In this document: positions 1 through 10,066 of the stretch, piece after piece
Layout: every line of letters begins with the position of its first letter
Position numbering within the stretch: position 1 is the first letter of the stretch
DNA from: Dactylorhiza incarnata
Taxonomy: Eukaryota > Streptophyta > Magnoliopsida > Asparagales > Orchidaceae
Direction of reading: 5' to 3'
Assembly (NCBI GenBank): GCA_033032865.1
Contig: JAWHQI010000166.1
Span: 4,216,001 to 4,280,000 of the forward strand
Length of the DNA: 64,000 nt
Notes under the pieces: model-generated
Told to the model about the DNA's origin: nothing
What the model saw: only the letters and a program-made list of their open reading frames with translations
Databases searched by the model: none
Program-made: the position numbers and the translations under genes

Positions 1-689
1 ACCCTAGCTCCATGATTGCCCTTACCTTGTCCGGGTTAGACTCTACCCCAGCTTAGATAAACGAACAAATAGTAAAACTAGAGATTATGAAAAGCCACAA
101 ATAGATATTCTCGAAACTAAATGCCTTAAGAATAAAAGTAAAGTAGAGGTTTATTATATTTTTGGATTTTTTCTAAGTTTGATACTATGAAATAAACTTT
201 TTTTTTTTGGTTTTTGCAATTTTTTTTTTTAATTTGTGGGTTTTGCAAATTTTTTTTATTTTTCCAAGTTTATATTTATGTTTTTGGTTTTTATTTTTTA
301 TTTTTCAAGTTTATATTTACAGGAAGTAAGAAAGATAAAATGCAGAAATAATTACAAAATATATATTTATTTTTGAAAAAACTTTTGTGGAGGTTTTTCA
401 AGTTTATATTTACAAACTAAACTATATTTACCTTTTTTTTTGAAATTTTGGGGAGTTTTCAAGTTTATATTTACAAACCTAGCTTTTTTTTAAAATTAAA
501 ACAGTAAACCACCCTCATACTTAAAACTCAGCATTGTCCCCAATGTTATAATTTAAGTATGAAGAAGGGAAAATGGAAGTGCAGTATGTACAAAAATAAA
601 GAGGGAGCAAAAAGACTTCCCTGAATCAAAACTGGCGGGGCCTGAAGAAACCCTGCAAAAACACATAAAAAGCATAATAAAATATTATA
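1..689 (-). other. AT-rich 3' noncoding tail of the Athila-like element
   Basis: There is no gene here. The stretch has long T runs and repeated phrases of the form 'caagtttatatttac' at about 305-475. A block at about 505-560, read on the minus strand, has the 'gggacaatgctgag...aagtatgagggtgg' style seen between pol and the 3' LTR in Athila-type elements, so the polypurine tract is probably near 507-520. I could not align this stretch convincingly with the 5' LTR on the right, so whether it already includes 3' LTR sequence is open. Confidence 0.5.
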
Positions 690-1790
690 TAGTTATGGGG
701 TGCCTCCCACGAGCGCTTTGTTTACCATCGCGTAGCTTGACCAATCTGGCATGGTGAGATTATAAATTGGGGAGGGTTAAGGATTCGAGAGTATCGCCCA
801 CTGGATCGCCCGCAATGTAAAGTTTTAGACGGTGACCGTTGACTTTAAATTCGCCTTTTTCGGGGTGTGAAATAAGAATAGTCCCATATGGCCAAACCTC
901 TTTAACTTGAAAGGGGCCGGACCATCAGGATTTTAGCTTACCCTAAAAAAGTCGAAGGCGTGAATTATAAAGAAGGACAAGATCGCCCGGTGCAAAGGTT
1001 TTTGGAAATTTGATTTTTCGATCGTGGTAGAACTTAGAGCGCTCCTTATAAAATTTATTACTCTCATAAGCGTTCGCACGCCATTCATCGAGTTTGTTCA
1101 ATTGGAATTTCCGACTTTCAGAGGCTAAGTTCGAATCGAGGTTTAAAGGTTTTAAAGCCCAAAAAGCATGGTGCTCTAACTCTTCCGGTAAATAGCACGC
1201 TTTATCGTAGACTAATCGATATGGCGTACAACTGATAGCGGTCTTGTATGCCGTACGATATGCCCACAGTGCGTCGTCGAGTTTGATGAGCCAATCTTTC
1301 CTATTTGTCGATACATTTTTCTCCAAAATGCGTTTAATCTCACGATTTACTACCTCTACTTGGCCGCTTGTTTGAGGGTGATAGGCGGTCGCGAGCTTGT
1401 GCGTAATGCCGTATTTAGATAAAAAATTTGTAAATTAGGCGTTGTAGAAGTGCGTACCCCTATCACTAATTATCGCGCGAGGCGTACCGAAGTGAGAAAA
1501 TAATTTTTTTAGAAAATGGACGACGACTCTCGCATCGTTGGTGGGGAGAGCTTGCGCTTCCGCCTACCTAAATACGTAGTCGACCGCCACTAAAACATAG
1601 CGATTATTAAAAGAAGAAGGAAGGGGGCCAACAAAATCTATGCCCCACAAATTGAAGATTTCACACTCGAGAAAAAGGTTTTGGGGTATCTCGTCACGAC
1701 GAGAGATGTTACCCGACCACTGGCAGCTATCACATTTAATCACAAAATTGTGAGCATCTTTAAAGAGAGTGGGTCAATAAAAGCCCGCTT
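690..1790 (-). pseudogene. Integrase region of the Athila-like element
   Basis: On the minus strand this reads as a zinc-binding segment with C-x2-C (about 1705-1720) and then a retroviral-type integrase core. The Asp of IDFVG (about 1635), the Asp of ISDRG (about 1465) and the Glu of GQVEV (about 1360) are all present, so the D,D,E triad survives. A 127-residue open stretch at 943-1326 carries the end of the core with the WAYRTA...YRLVY signature, and the C-terminal part continues to about 690. Several in-frame stops interrupt it: near 1770 and 1585 where Trp is expected, at 943-945, and near 927. The gene is therefore non-functional, although homology is clear over its whole length. It is the 3'-most part of pol. 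Confidence 0.85.
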
Positions 1791-2770
1791 CTAACGCTTT
1801 CTGCGCGGTCCGGCTGGCTTGATAATACCCCCCGGCCGACCCCTCATGGTAGTGTCGCAAAATTTGCGCAACCTCCTCGCGTGAAACACATCTTCGCATA
1901 ACTGGGTCCACGCAGACGTGAAAGATAAAAGGATCCTCCCAAAAGTAGTTTTTTAAATCAGAAAAGAATTTCTTCTTTTGCTGGGTCGAAAAATCTTTTG
2001 GAAGGAACCGTGCAACTAGATAGTTGGCGTAGTCTGTGAACCAAGGGGTGGAAGAAGTGTTTATGTGGCTTATAGTTAAGAGGCGCTCCTCAGGAAATTG
2101 ATCGTCTATTTCGGGTTCGACGAGCGCTTCTGCGATGGGGTGTTCTAAATGCGAGAGGTGGTCGGCTGCCAAATTTTCAGCCCCTTTTTATCATGGATCT
2201 CTAAGTCAAATTCATCTAAAAGGAGGATCCATCGAAGCAAGTAGGTCTTGTCATCTACTTTGGCCAAAAGATATTTGAGGGTATAGTGGTTAGTAAAAAT
2301 GATTACTTTTGAAAGCATTACATAGGGCCTGAACTTATCGAAAGCAAAGAGGACGACAAGAAGTTCCTTTTTCGTCGTTGTGTAGTTAGCCTGTGCGGAT
2401 GTGAGTGTGCGAGAAGCGTAATAGATTGGATAAAAATATTTATTAATGTGTTGGCCTAGTATGTCTCCTACCGTAATATCGCTTGCATCACACATTATTT
2501 CAAACGGAAAGGACCAATCTGGCGCCACCAGAATGGGAGAATTGATAAGTTGTTTTTTTTTATAAAATTGAATGCCTCTACGCATTCACTATCAAAAATG
2601 AATGGAGAATCCTTCTCCAAGAGGTGAGTTAGCGGTTTTGTTATTTTGAAAAAATCTTGTATAAATCGCCGGTAGAAACCCGCGTGGCCTAGAAAACTTC
2701 GAATAGATTTTACATTTGAGGGAGCGGGAAGTTGTTCAATTATTGCAACTTTGGCCTTATCGACCTCCAT
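1774..2770 (-). pseudogene. RNase H and connecting region of Athila-like pol
   Basis: Two overlapping frames (2145-2585 and 2495-2770) hold the end of the RT (FLGHAGFYRRFI) and the RNase H. The RNase H shows MCDASD, YYASRTL and [11 protein letters not shown], where the usual Asp of TDH is Asn in this copy. A further open stretch at 1774-2172 links RNase H to integrase and begins with the ADHLSH motif that closes the RNase H. Two frame changes, near 2500-2585 and 2150-2170, separate the pieces. The region is a decayed, continuous part of pol lying between the RT and the integrase. Confidence 0.8.
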
Positions 2771-2779
2771 CCCCTTGGA

Positions 2780-3450
2780 AGAAATCTTATGGCCAAGTAC
2801 TAAACCCTATCGGACCATGAAGTTGCATTTCTCCCAGTTTAAAACTAAATTCATCTCTTCACACGGCTGGAGGGCTTTATCTAAATTTTTCAGGCAGTTT
2901 TGAAAAGAGTTTCCAAAAATGGAGAAGTCATCCATAAAGACTTCCATGATATCTTCTACGAGCTCGCCAAATATCGCCAGCATACATCTTTGGAATGTAG
3001 CTAGCGCATTGTAGAGGCCAAATGACATCCTTCGATATGCGAAGGTGCCGAAGGGGCAAGTAAAAGTTATTTTCTCCTGGTCTTCGAGGGAAATAGGGAT
3101 TTGGAAAAACCCCGAGACACCATCGAGAAAACAATAAAAAGGATGACCGGAAAGACGCTTCAGGATTTGATCGATGAACGGTAGCGAGAAGTGGTCTTTT
3201 CTGGTGGCATCATTTAATTTTCGGTAATCGATGCACACCCTCCAACCTGTAACAGTACGAGTTGGGATCAATTCGTTATTCTGGTTTACCAAGACCGTTA
3301 TACCGCCCTTTTTGTGGACAACTTGTACGGGGCTTACCCACGTACTCTCAGATATAGGATAGATAATTGCCGCATCGAGGAGTTTTATAATCTCAGTCTT
3401 AACGACATCCTACATATTTGGGTTAAGTCGTCTTTGAGGCTAAATAGTTT
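2780..3450 (-). pseudogene. Reverse transcriptase region of Athila-like pol
   Basis: The open stretch 2807-3292 reads as an RT palm and finger domain: WRVCIDYRKLN near its start, a SFGL(Y)NA block, and the catalytic FMDDF at about 2930. The polymerase Asp pair is present. Upstream, to about 3450, the frame continues in broken form (SPVQVV..KKGG). The domain is shorter than a complete RT and is joined to the RNase H only through a frame change near 2780-2810. It would synthesise cDNA in an active element and cannot here. Confidence 0.85.
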
Positions 3451-3948
3451 TGCGGGGGTTATCTTCTAGAAAACTTTTGTGGGTACAGAACGAGGCATTT
3501 ATTCCCCTGATATCTGAAATCTGTCATGCAATTACACGGCGATGTTTGTTTAAAACTTCTACTAATTCGGAAGTCTCCAAATCACTTAAGGAAGAAGAGA
3601 TAATACATGGAGTTTTTAATCTTTTTCGAGAAAAACATATTTCAGATTATCGGGGAGTTGTTTTAGTTCGAGGACTGGTGGTTCTTCTTAAGATGGTTTA
3701 ATGTTTAAAGCTTATGAATCGAAGGGTTCGAATGGCGAATCTGTCGGCATGTCATCGAGACAAAAAATAGATTCGCCAAATCTGAATCATCTAATGCTAA
3801 GGAGAGAAATTCAGAAAGCGAAAAACATTCCTCTTCAAACGCAAATTCCAGGTCAAAACTAGAATCATCGTTCGATAGGGAGTTCCGTATTGAGGGATTA
3901 ATATGCAAAGTAACTTCGACGTCTCCGACCCGAAGGAGGAAGCAACAG
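3451..3948 (-). pseudogene. Decayed protease-RT spacer of Athila-like pol
   Basis: On the minus strand this stretch keeps short acidic reading pieces (for example 3705-3908) of the kind that link protease to RT in Athila-type elements. There is no long frame, and I see no second gene. Open stretches on the plus strand here are shadows. Confidence 0.45.
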
Positions 3949-4215
3949 TTAATAACATCGATTAACGTGCGGGAGGTTGTGAGAAAGGGCGACAGATATA
4001 ATAGGTACTTCAGCGTCCTCCTCTATGTCCAGGATGACGAAGTCTACCAAAAAGATAAACTTGTCGACCTTGACCAGAACATCCTCCACTACCACTATCT
4101 GGTAATTTACCAAGCGATCCGCGAGTTGGATGCTCATCTTTGTCGGGCTCAGGACGCCCAAATAGAGTTTTTTGAAAAGGGAAAAGGGCATCAAATTGAT
4201 GCTGGCGCCCAAGTC
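3949..4215 (-). pseudogene. Aspartic protease of the Athila-like element
   Basis: The minus-strand frame opens with the active-site block DLGAS at about 4198-4212, followed by INLMP, SIQLADR, EDVLVKVDKF and DFVILD. This is the usual order for an Athila-type retropepsin, which would cleave the Gag-Pol polyprotein. It lies between gag (upstream, higher coordinates) and RT. The domain stays open to 3949, but the frame is not continuous with its neighbours. Confidence 0.8.
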
Positions 4216-4499
4216 CGCTAGAGCATACTATATTAACAAATTGTCGAAGAGGCACGGGATGGAGAACCGTCCTGGGTCGTTCAGTTTTGGTGGCAATTTA
4301 TTAAGGAGAGCATCCGAGCATTCCGCGTTAAGAGGAAACATGTGAAACATCCTCGAGTTTATTTTTATTAGAAAGTAACTCTTTAAGATATTTCACGTAT
4401 TTCGGCATTTGGGAGAGTGCCTCGCAGAAAGGAACGTTTATTTGGATTTGTTTTAAATTTTGTAAGAATTTTTTTTATTGCTCGTCCTTTCGTTCATTG

Positions 4500-6016
4500 T
4501 TTATTTTTTAGGGATAAGGGAGAGACGTGTTACAAACGTTCGGCATAATTGGAATACTTGGTGAATTATCTATCGAAGAAGAGGGTGTAGGGGTCGGTGT
4601 CAAAATAGGTACCTTAGGCTCAACCCGTTTCGGGAAGGTTACCTCCTTGCAACTGCGAAGGTTTATGGCATTTGCATTTTCTTCGGGGTTCGGCTCCGTG
4701 TTCCCTGGTAGAGCTCCATATGGCCGCTCGGAGACCATCTTCGCAAGATGTCCAACCTGATTTTCCAAGTTTTTAATCGATCCGGTAATATCCCGGATAT
4801 TTGACTCAGTGGACGAGACATATTTAGCAAAACCATCTTTGAGCGGAGAAGGTTTTGGAGGAGGAGGCTGGAATCCGTGCGGAAATCCTTGCGGATTCAC
4901 ACTTGGGGCCTCTGAGCTTTGTTTGGATTGCTCCAGGAAAAGTTTGGGTGGTTCCGCCAACCCGAATTTTAATTATTACTATAAGGGTTGTTGTTAGGGT
5001 TGAAGGGGGGGGGGGCCGAATTGGGTTGCCTAAGTAATCTACAGTTTCTTCGAAAAAATAATTATTATTATTTGGAGCCCAAGCGGGAGTGGAGGAGGAA
5101 GCAGTCATCTCTGCCACTTGCTTACTTAACCTCTCAACTTGAGAGGCTAAGTGAGATGTGGCATCCACTTCATATATCCCAGTTGGTTTGTTAGGGCACG
5201 ATCTAGGCGCATTCCATTGATAGGCGTTCATGGTCATTTCTTCGAATAGAGCTTGAGCGGCCTCCGGGGTTTTGTTGTTTAACGTTCCCCTAGCGGCTGT
5301 ATAGATCATTTGTCGCGTTGAGAAATTTAAGCCATTATAGAACGTCTGGACCTGCAGCCAGGATGACAGCGCATGATGAGGACATCTACGCAAGAACTCT
5401 TTAAAATACTCCCAAGTCTCGTAGAGAGACTTAGAATCGAATTGAATGAAAGAGGTGATATTTGTGCGTAATTTAGCGATTTTAGACGGGGGAAAATATT
5501 TTCTGAGGAATTTCTTCGCAATTGGGCCCACGTAGTTATGGATCCTCTAGGAAGAGAACTTAACCACGCCTTTGCCTTTTGTCCGCAGCGAAAATGAAAA
5601 TAAGCGTAAACGAATAGCGTCATCAGTAACGCCATTAATTTTAAAAGTGTCACAAATTTCCAAAAAGCTAGAAAGGTGTAGATTCGGATCCTCATCCGGC
5701 AAACCGTCAAATTGGACTGACTGTTGTACCATTTGAATGATGCTAGATTTATTTCAAAATTATTATTAGCCACTATTGGGCGTGTAAAACTCGATCCCGC
5801 ATCCTCCAAATTTGATCGGGCATAATATGTCATGGTCCGTGGCGGGGCCACATCTAGAATTGGATCGGTCATAGCTTCAGTGTAAGTATCTCCGATAGAC
5901 TCTTCGGGAAATTCGAGTAAGTTTTGATCACGAAATCGGAGGCGCTCATGAAGGGAGCGCTCAATTTTGGGGTCAAAATGAATGTTCAAATCGTCCGAGG
6001 AGTTTCCTCGGGTCAT
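4500..6016 (-). pseudogene. Gag region of the Athila-like element
   Basis: Minus-strand frames at 5327-6016, 5547-5732, 4824-5531 and 4508-4960 together make up an Athila-type Gag. It has an N-terminal segment starting at MTRG near 6016, a capsid-like middle (QFDGLPDEDPNLHL, TWAQL, FPPSKIAKLRTNITSF, ETWEYFKE), and a C-terminal coiled or Pro/Gln-rich part (SQVERLSKQVAEM, LENQVGHLAKMV). At least three frame changes separate the pieces. The start is chosen as the first Met downstream of the primer-binding site with a matching N-terminus. Confidence 0.8.
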
Positions 6017-6129
6017 ATACTAATAATAAAAATTATATATTTTTTTGGCTTTTTCTACATTTTTTTTGTTTTATAAATATATAAATAATAAAATTAATAG
6101 TGATTCTTTTTTCGATATAACAACACGAA

Positions 6130-6148
6130 GTCCCCGGCAACGGAGCCA
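6130..6148 (-). promoter_or_regulatory. Primer-binding site (tRNA-Asp type) of the Athila-like element
   Basis: On the minus strand this reads TGGCTCCGTTGCCGGGGAC, matching the plant tRNA-Asp 3'-end complement used by many Athila and Tat elements with one mismatch. It lies six bases inside the LTR end at 6155. Confidence 0.85.
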
Positions 6149-6154
6149 AAAACT

Positions 6155-6872
6155 TGATGAGTAGTTTTGGATTTTTGGGTTTGAAAAACCTTTATGTGAT
6201 GAGATTAGAATAAGGCTGGCATTTTCGAGGAGTTTCACAAGTACACCTACTTCGAGGAACTAACCGTTATCCTATCGAAAGCTAGAAGTAACGGTCTTAC
6301 CTTCTTTCGAAATATCGACGATTATGCCTCGGCTACGACGCCGAATTCTATTGATCTTTAAAATAGAAACAGAGAGTTTTGCAAGTTTGAAAGCTTTTGT
6401 TTAATTTATATCAAAACTAATCATTTGATAAAGGCAAGTATACCTTATCGCGTATAGTACATGATATTTTGGTTTAGAAAATACCAGGGTCGTATATTTC
6501 CATGGATCATGTAGATTATTCTTACTTATAAGAAATGAACTATTATTTTATCAAAATAAGTTTTTAATTTCATTTATACTATTTCAAGAGCGATAATATA
6601 CGTATAACTAGAGTTTTAAGCGATGATGAAGATAGCACCCGATGTCGAATTACCTTGAGAGGAAAATAGCTTTTTTAGAAATAAAAGATGTGATTTTTTA
6701 AAACATTAGAACGGCTTGGCCGTGGAGGTTCCATAAGTATGAACGCTCCTCTCTCGAGGATACGCCCACCTGAGATTGAGAATATTCGATCGAACTCTCG
6801 TTCTTTAATCGAATTTCCTTAATACTCGCTTTATGTTCTGAACCCCTCTATTGGGTATTTATTCCAATTCGT
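6155..6872 (-). repeat. 5' LTR of the Athila-like element, inner part
   Basis: The LTR begins (plus orientation) with TGATGAG at 6155, next to the primer-binding site, and runs until it is interrupted by the Sirevirus-like insertion at 6873. It resumes at 15552. Confidence 0.75.
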
Positions 6873-8484
6873 TGTTGGAACATGCTTTCCGCATCTCTTG
6901 GTTTGACAATAACAAATCCAATTGTATTTTATCATACTTGCATTGTGTTTATAGTGTGCAGGATCTTCAACATTCAATCCCCAAAAGAGTGGAAAAAGAA
7001 AGACGTCGAAGCGACATCAGGATGATCCTCTGACTGATACCGCGGCGCGGTAATACTACCGTTGGCGCTAGCGAATCCACGAAATGGTGTTCGGCGAAAA
7101 TAGATGTCGTTCGACGAACTGGCGTTCGACGAAATGAAAGCTCCATTCAACGAACTAAAAGCTTTGTTCGACGATCTGCTTGCTCTACCGCGGCGCTCGA
7201 CGAGATGTATGCTTTAACGCGGTGTGTTAGAACTACCACTGGCGCTAGTGTTCGTTTGACAAAATGAAAGTTGCGCTCGACGAAATATGAGGCTGGTTCG
7301 ACGAAAATGCGCCCGACAAAAAGAGATGTGCTCTACCGCGTGAGCGTTAGCACTACCGCTGGCGCTAACATAAATTGAAACAATTGACAAGAAGGAAACA
7401 GTGGAGAAAAAGGAATGTCAATGGGACACTATTTTGGCAAGTACTATCGCGGCGCGTTGAGGATACTGCCCAGCGGTAGCTTTTGGAAACTTCCCGTCTG
7501 CAGTTGATTGAGGAGCAGATTTGGAAGGAGATAGTGGATGAAGGAAGGATATCTCGCTATCGCGGGGCATTAGCGTTACTGCGGAGCGCTAGTGTTTGGC
7601 GCTCAAATGTTGCCTAAACTACCACGATCCATGTGCTTCATTGCCTAATGTGAATACCGCAGGGCGGTAGTACAACTGCAAGCGGTTGTGGCTGATTCTA
7701 TAAAAAGACGCGCGCCTCCTCCGTTGTGGCTTGTTGTTACAGAAGGAAATGAAGCCATATATTCAGAGAACTCGTGAGAGCCTTCTCCAAGCAGTCCGAA
7801 GAACTCCGTCAACGTTCGTGAATGCAAAGAACTTGAAGACCAATCCGATCACATCTACATCGACATCAAGTTCTTCTTTTGAGGGAGTTTCTTTTGTTTG
7901 TGTTTTGTTTTAGATTCTCATTGTAACCTTTTATCTTTTGTTTGGTAGAGGAATTCGCCACACGGCGACTAGAGACTTGCGGGGACTAGGGGAGATTCGC
8001 CTCGTCTTGGCGACTAGGTCTAGGTAGGACTTAGGGAGGAATTTGCCTCGTGTTGGCGATTGGGTCTAGGGAGTAGATCTAGGGGGTGCTCGAGGACTTT
8101 CTGGTGATAGATTGGCTAGAGCGGCTTGAGGCCGTATCTGGGGAGAGATCAGCTAAAGCCAACCAGTTCGTGGGGATACGAGTCGGTATAGAAAACGAAA
8201 AGAGTTTTCATTGGTCGCCTCTTTCCAAGCGTCATTGGGAAAAGTTTTTGTAATCATAACTGTTTCAATTTGATATTAATGAAAATATGTTTGTTTCTTC
8301 ATCTCTGATTTGTGCTCTCTGATTTTCATTGGTTTAATCTAAACGTATTTTATATGTCACTAACGCCGAGCGGTAACACTACCGTTGGCGGTAGCAACAG
8401 AGAATAATTTTCTTTAATAATCATAAAAAGTTTAAAACCCTTATTCACCCCCCCCCCCCTCTAAGGGCGCCTACAGATCCAACA
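6873..8484 (+). repeat. 5' LTR of the Sirevirus-like element
   Basis: The LTR is 1612 bp and ends next to the primer-binding site. It contains a TATA box (tataaaaag, 7699-7707), at least seven CpG-rich inverted motifs (for example 7039-7072, 7336-7375, 8360-8395), and repeated TTCGACGA words at 7080-7330. Relative to the 3' LTR it has about 46 extra bases at 7837-7883. Confidence 0.9.
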
Positions 8485-8486
8485 AG

Positions 8487-8498
8487 TGGTATCAGAGC
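8487..8498 (+). promoter_or_regulatory. Primer-binding site (initiator tRNA-Met)
   Basis: TGGTATCAGAGC lies two bases after the 5' LTR end. It is the standard plant Copia primer site. Confidence 0.93.
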
Positions 8499-8533
8499 TA
8501 GGTTATTCCAAATCGGCTTAACAACCGGGAATA

Positions 8534-10066
8534 ATGGCATCTCATGATCTCGCTTCTATTAGTGGGGCAAATTTTTATGAAGAAGAAAAATCACTAGCAC
8601 CACCTTTATTTAAAGAGACAAATTATAAAGGGTGGAAAATTTTAATGGAAGAGTTTATTAAAATTTTAGATATCGAAGCATGTAATTTAGCAATAGTAAG
8701 ACCAGCAGATGAATCAAATAAAAAGGAACGTCATCTAAATGCAAAAGCCAAACATTATTTATTTTGTGGTCTATCAAATGAAGTTTTCAAATTAATATAT
8801 TGTTTTTCTAGTGCATACAAAGTATGGAAATTTCTTGAAAAAATGTATGATCTTCCTCTCGCAGGTATGGAACAAACACAGGAGGAGAAGGACATACAAG
8901 CATCCACCATTATTCAAGAAGATCTCTCTCATTGCAAAACCATGGAGATCATGGAAATCAACTTAGAAAAAGAGAGCAATACATCAAGAGAAAAAGAAGA
9001 TGAAAACTCATCCATGATGGAGGAAGGCCTAAAAGATGATAAAGGAACTTCATGCTCACATTCTGCCTCTTCCAATAGCGCTGTAAGAAAGTCTAATTCT
9101 TCCTCTTGTGTGATAACTTCTATCTCTAGTTTCAATATACTAAAAATGGCTAAACGTAAGATCAAGAAATTGAAAATTACTAATAAAAATTTGAGCTTAG
9201 AAAATAAAGATTTAAAAGCAAAAGTTAAAGTAGAATCAAATTCTGATTTACCTAGCTTTACCCATATCACTTCAATTGAAAATACAAAACCTTGTTTTGA
9301 TTATAATGATATTAAGGAAAAATTTAAGGAACTTGAAAAAGAAATTATTTGTGTAAAAGAACATAATGAAAAATTATCTTTAGAAAATTCATCTTTGAAA
9401 AGTGATTGTGCTACATGCCAAAATTATAAAATTGAGATCAAAGAGATGGATGAATCATTTGATGAATATAGGAATAACTATCAAAATCATATTGATTCAA
9501 TTGTTTCCACTCTTAAAAATAGCACAATCGCTTATAATAAAGCTAGATATAATTTAAAAATTAAGAATAATGAATTAAAAACTAAAATCAATTTGCTTAA
9601 GGAAATCATAAAGAAAAATTCTCAAAACATACATTCTCAATATAATGCAAAATCCAAAAGCAAGTTAAATATGAATTCTCAAAAGTTGAATAAGTCAAAC
9701 AATGGAAATAAAAAACTCCAAAAGATTGAAAATGAAATTCCAAAATACAATCATTACTATCATTTACAACATCAATCTTCTCCCAAAGTAAAATTAAATA
9801 TTCACAAATTTCCTATGAAAAATACTCTCAATAATCATTACAATTATAATCTTAAAGATAAAGATAATCACATTGGAAATTTGATACATAAAAATAATAT
9901 TAAACCAAGGTTTAAATGGAGACCCAAAGTTAAAGATGAAACACAAACTCTACTCAAAAGGGCTCATTCATTTCCATCTCCCCAAAAGCAAACGCGTTAT
10001 ATTTGGGTACCCAAAGGAACCACCACACTTGGTCCCCTTTGGATACCTAAATCACTTATTCATTAG
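8534..10066 (+). CDS. gag: Sirevirus-type Gag, intact open frame
   Basis: This 510-residue frame starts at an ATG 35 bases after the primer-binding site. Residues 1-115 resemble the Copia Gag N-terminal domain (SLAPPLFKETNYKGWKILMEEF, later KVWKFLEKMYDL). Residues 115-190 are acidic and Ser-rich. Residues about 195-385 are strongly charged and predicted coiled coil, with a C-x2-C pair (CATCQNYK) typical of Sirevirus Gag. The tail has paired WVPKG/WIPKS phrases, as in Sirevirus Gag ends. I see no CCHC zinc knuckle, which the family normally has, so the central part may be deleted. The frame is uninterrupted while pol is absent, which suggests selection on Gag or recent descent from an intact copy. 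Gag would assemble the particle that packages element RNA. Confidence 0.85.
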   Translation: MASHDLASISGANFYEEEKSLAPPLFKETNYKGWKILMEEFIKILDIEACNLAIVRPADESNKKERHLNAKAKHYLFCGLSNEVFKLIYCFSSAYKVWKFLEKMYDLPLAGMEQTQEEKDIQASTIIQEDLSHCKTMEIMEINLEKESNTSREKEDENSSMMEEGLKDDKGTSCSHSASSNSAVRKSNSSSCVITSISSFNILKMAKRKIKKLKITNKNLSLENKDLKAKVKVESNSDLPSFTHITSIENTKPCFDYNDIKEKFKELEKEIICVKEHNEKLSLENSSLKSDCATCQNYKIEIKEMDESFDEYRNNYQNHIDSIVSTLKNSTIAYNKARYNLKIKNNELKTKINLLKEIIKKNSQNIHSQYNAKSKSKLNMNSQKLNKSNNGNKKLQKIENEIPKYNHYYHLQHQSSPKVKLNIHKFPMKNTLNNHYNYNLKDKDNHIGNLIHKNNIKPRFKWRPKVKDETQTLLKRAHSFPSPQKQTRYIWVPKGTTTLGPLWIPKSLIH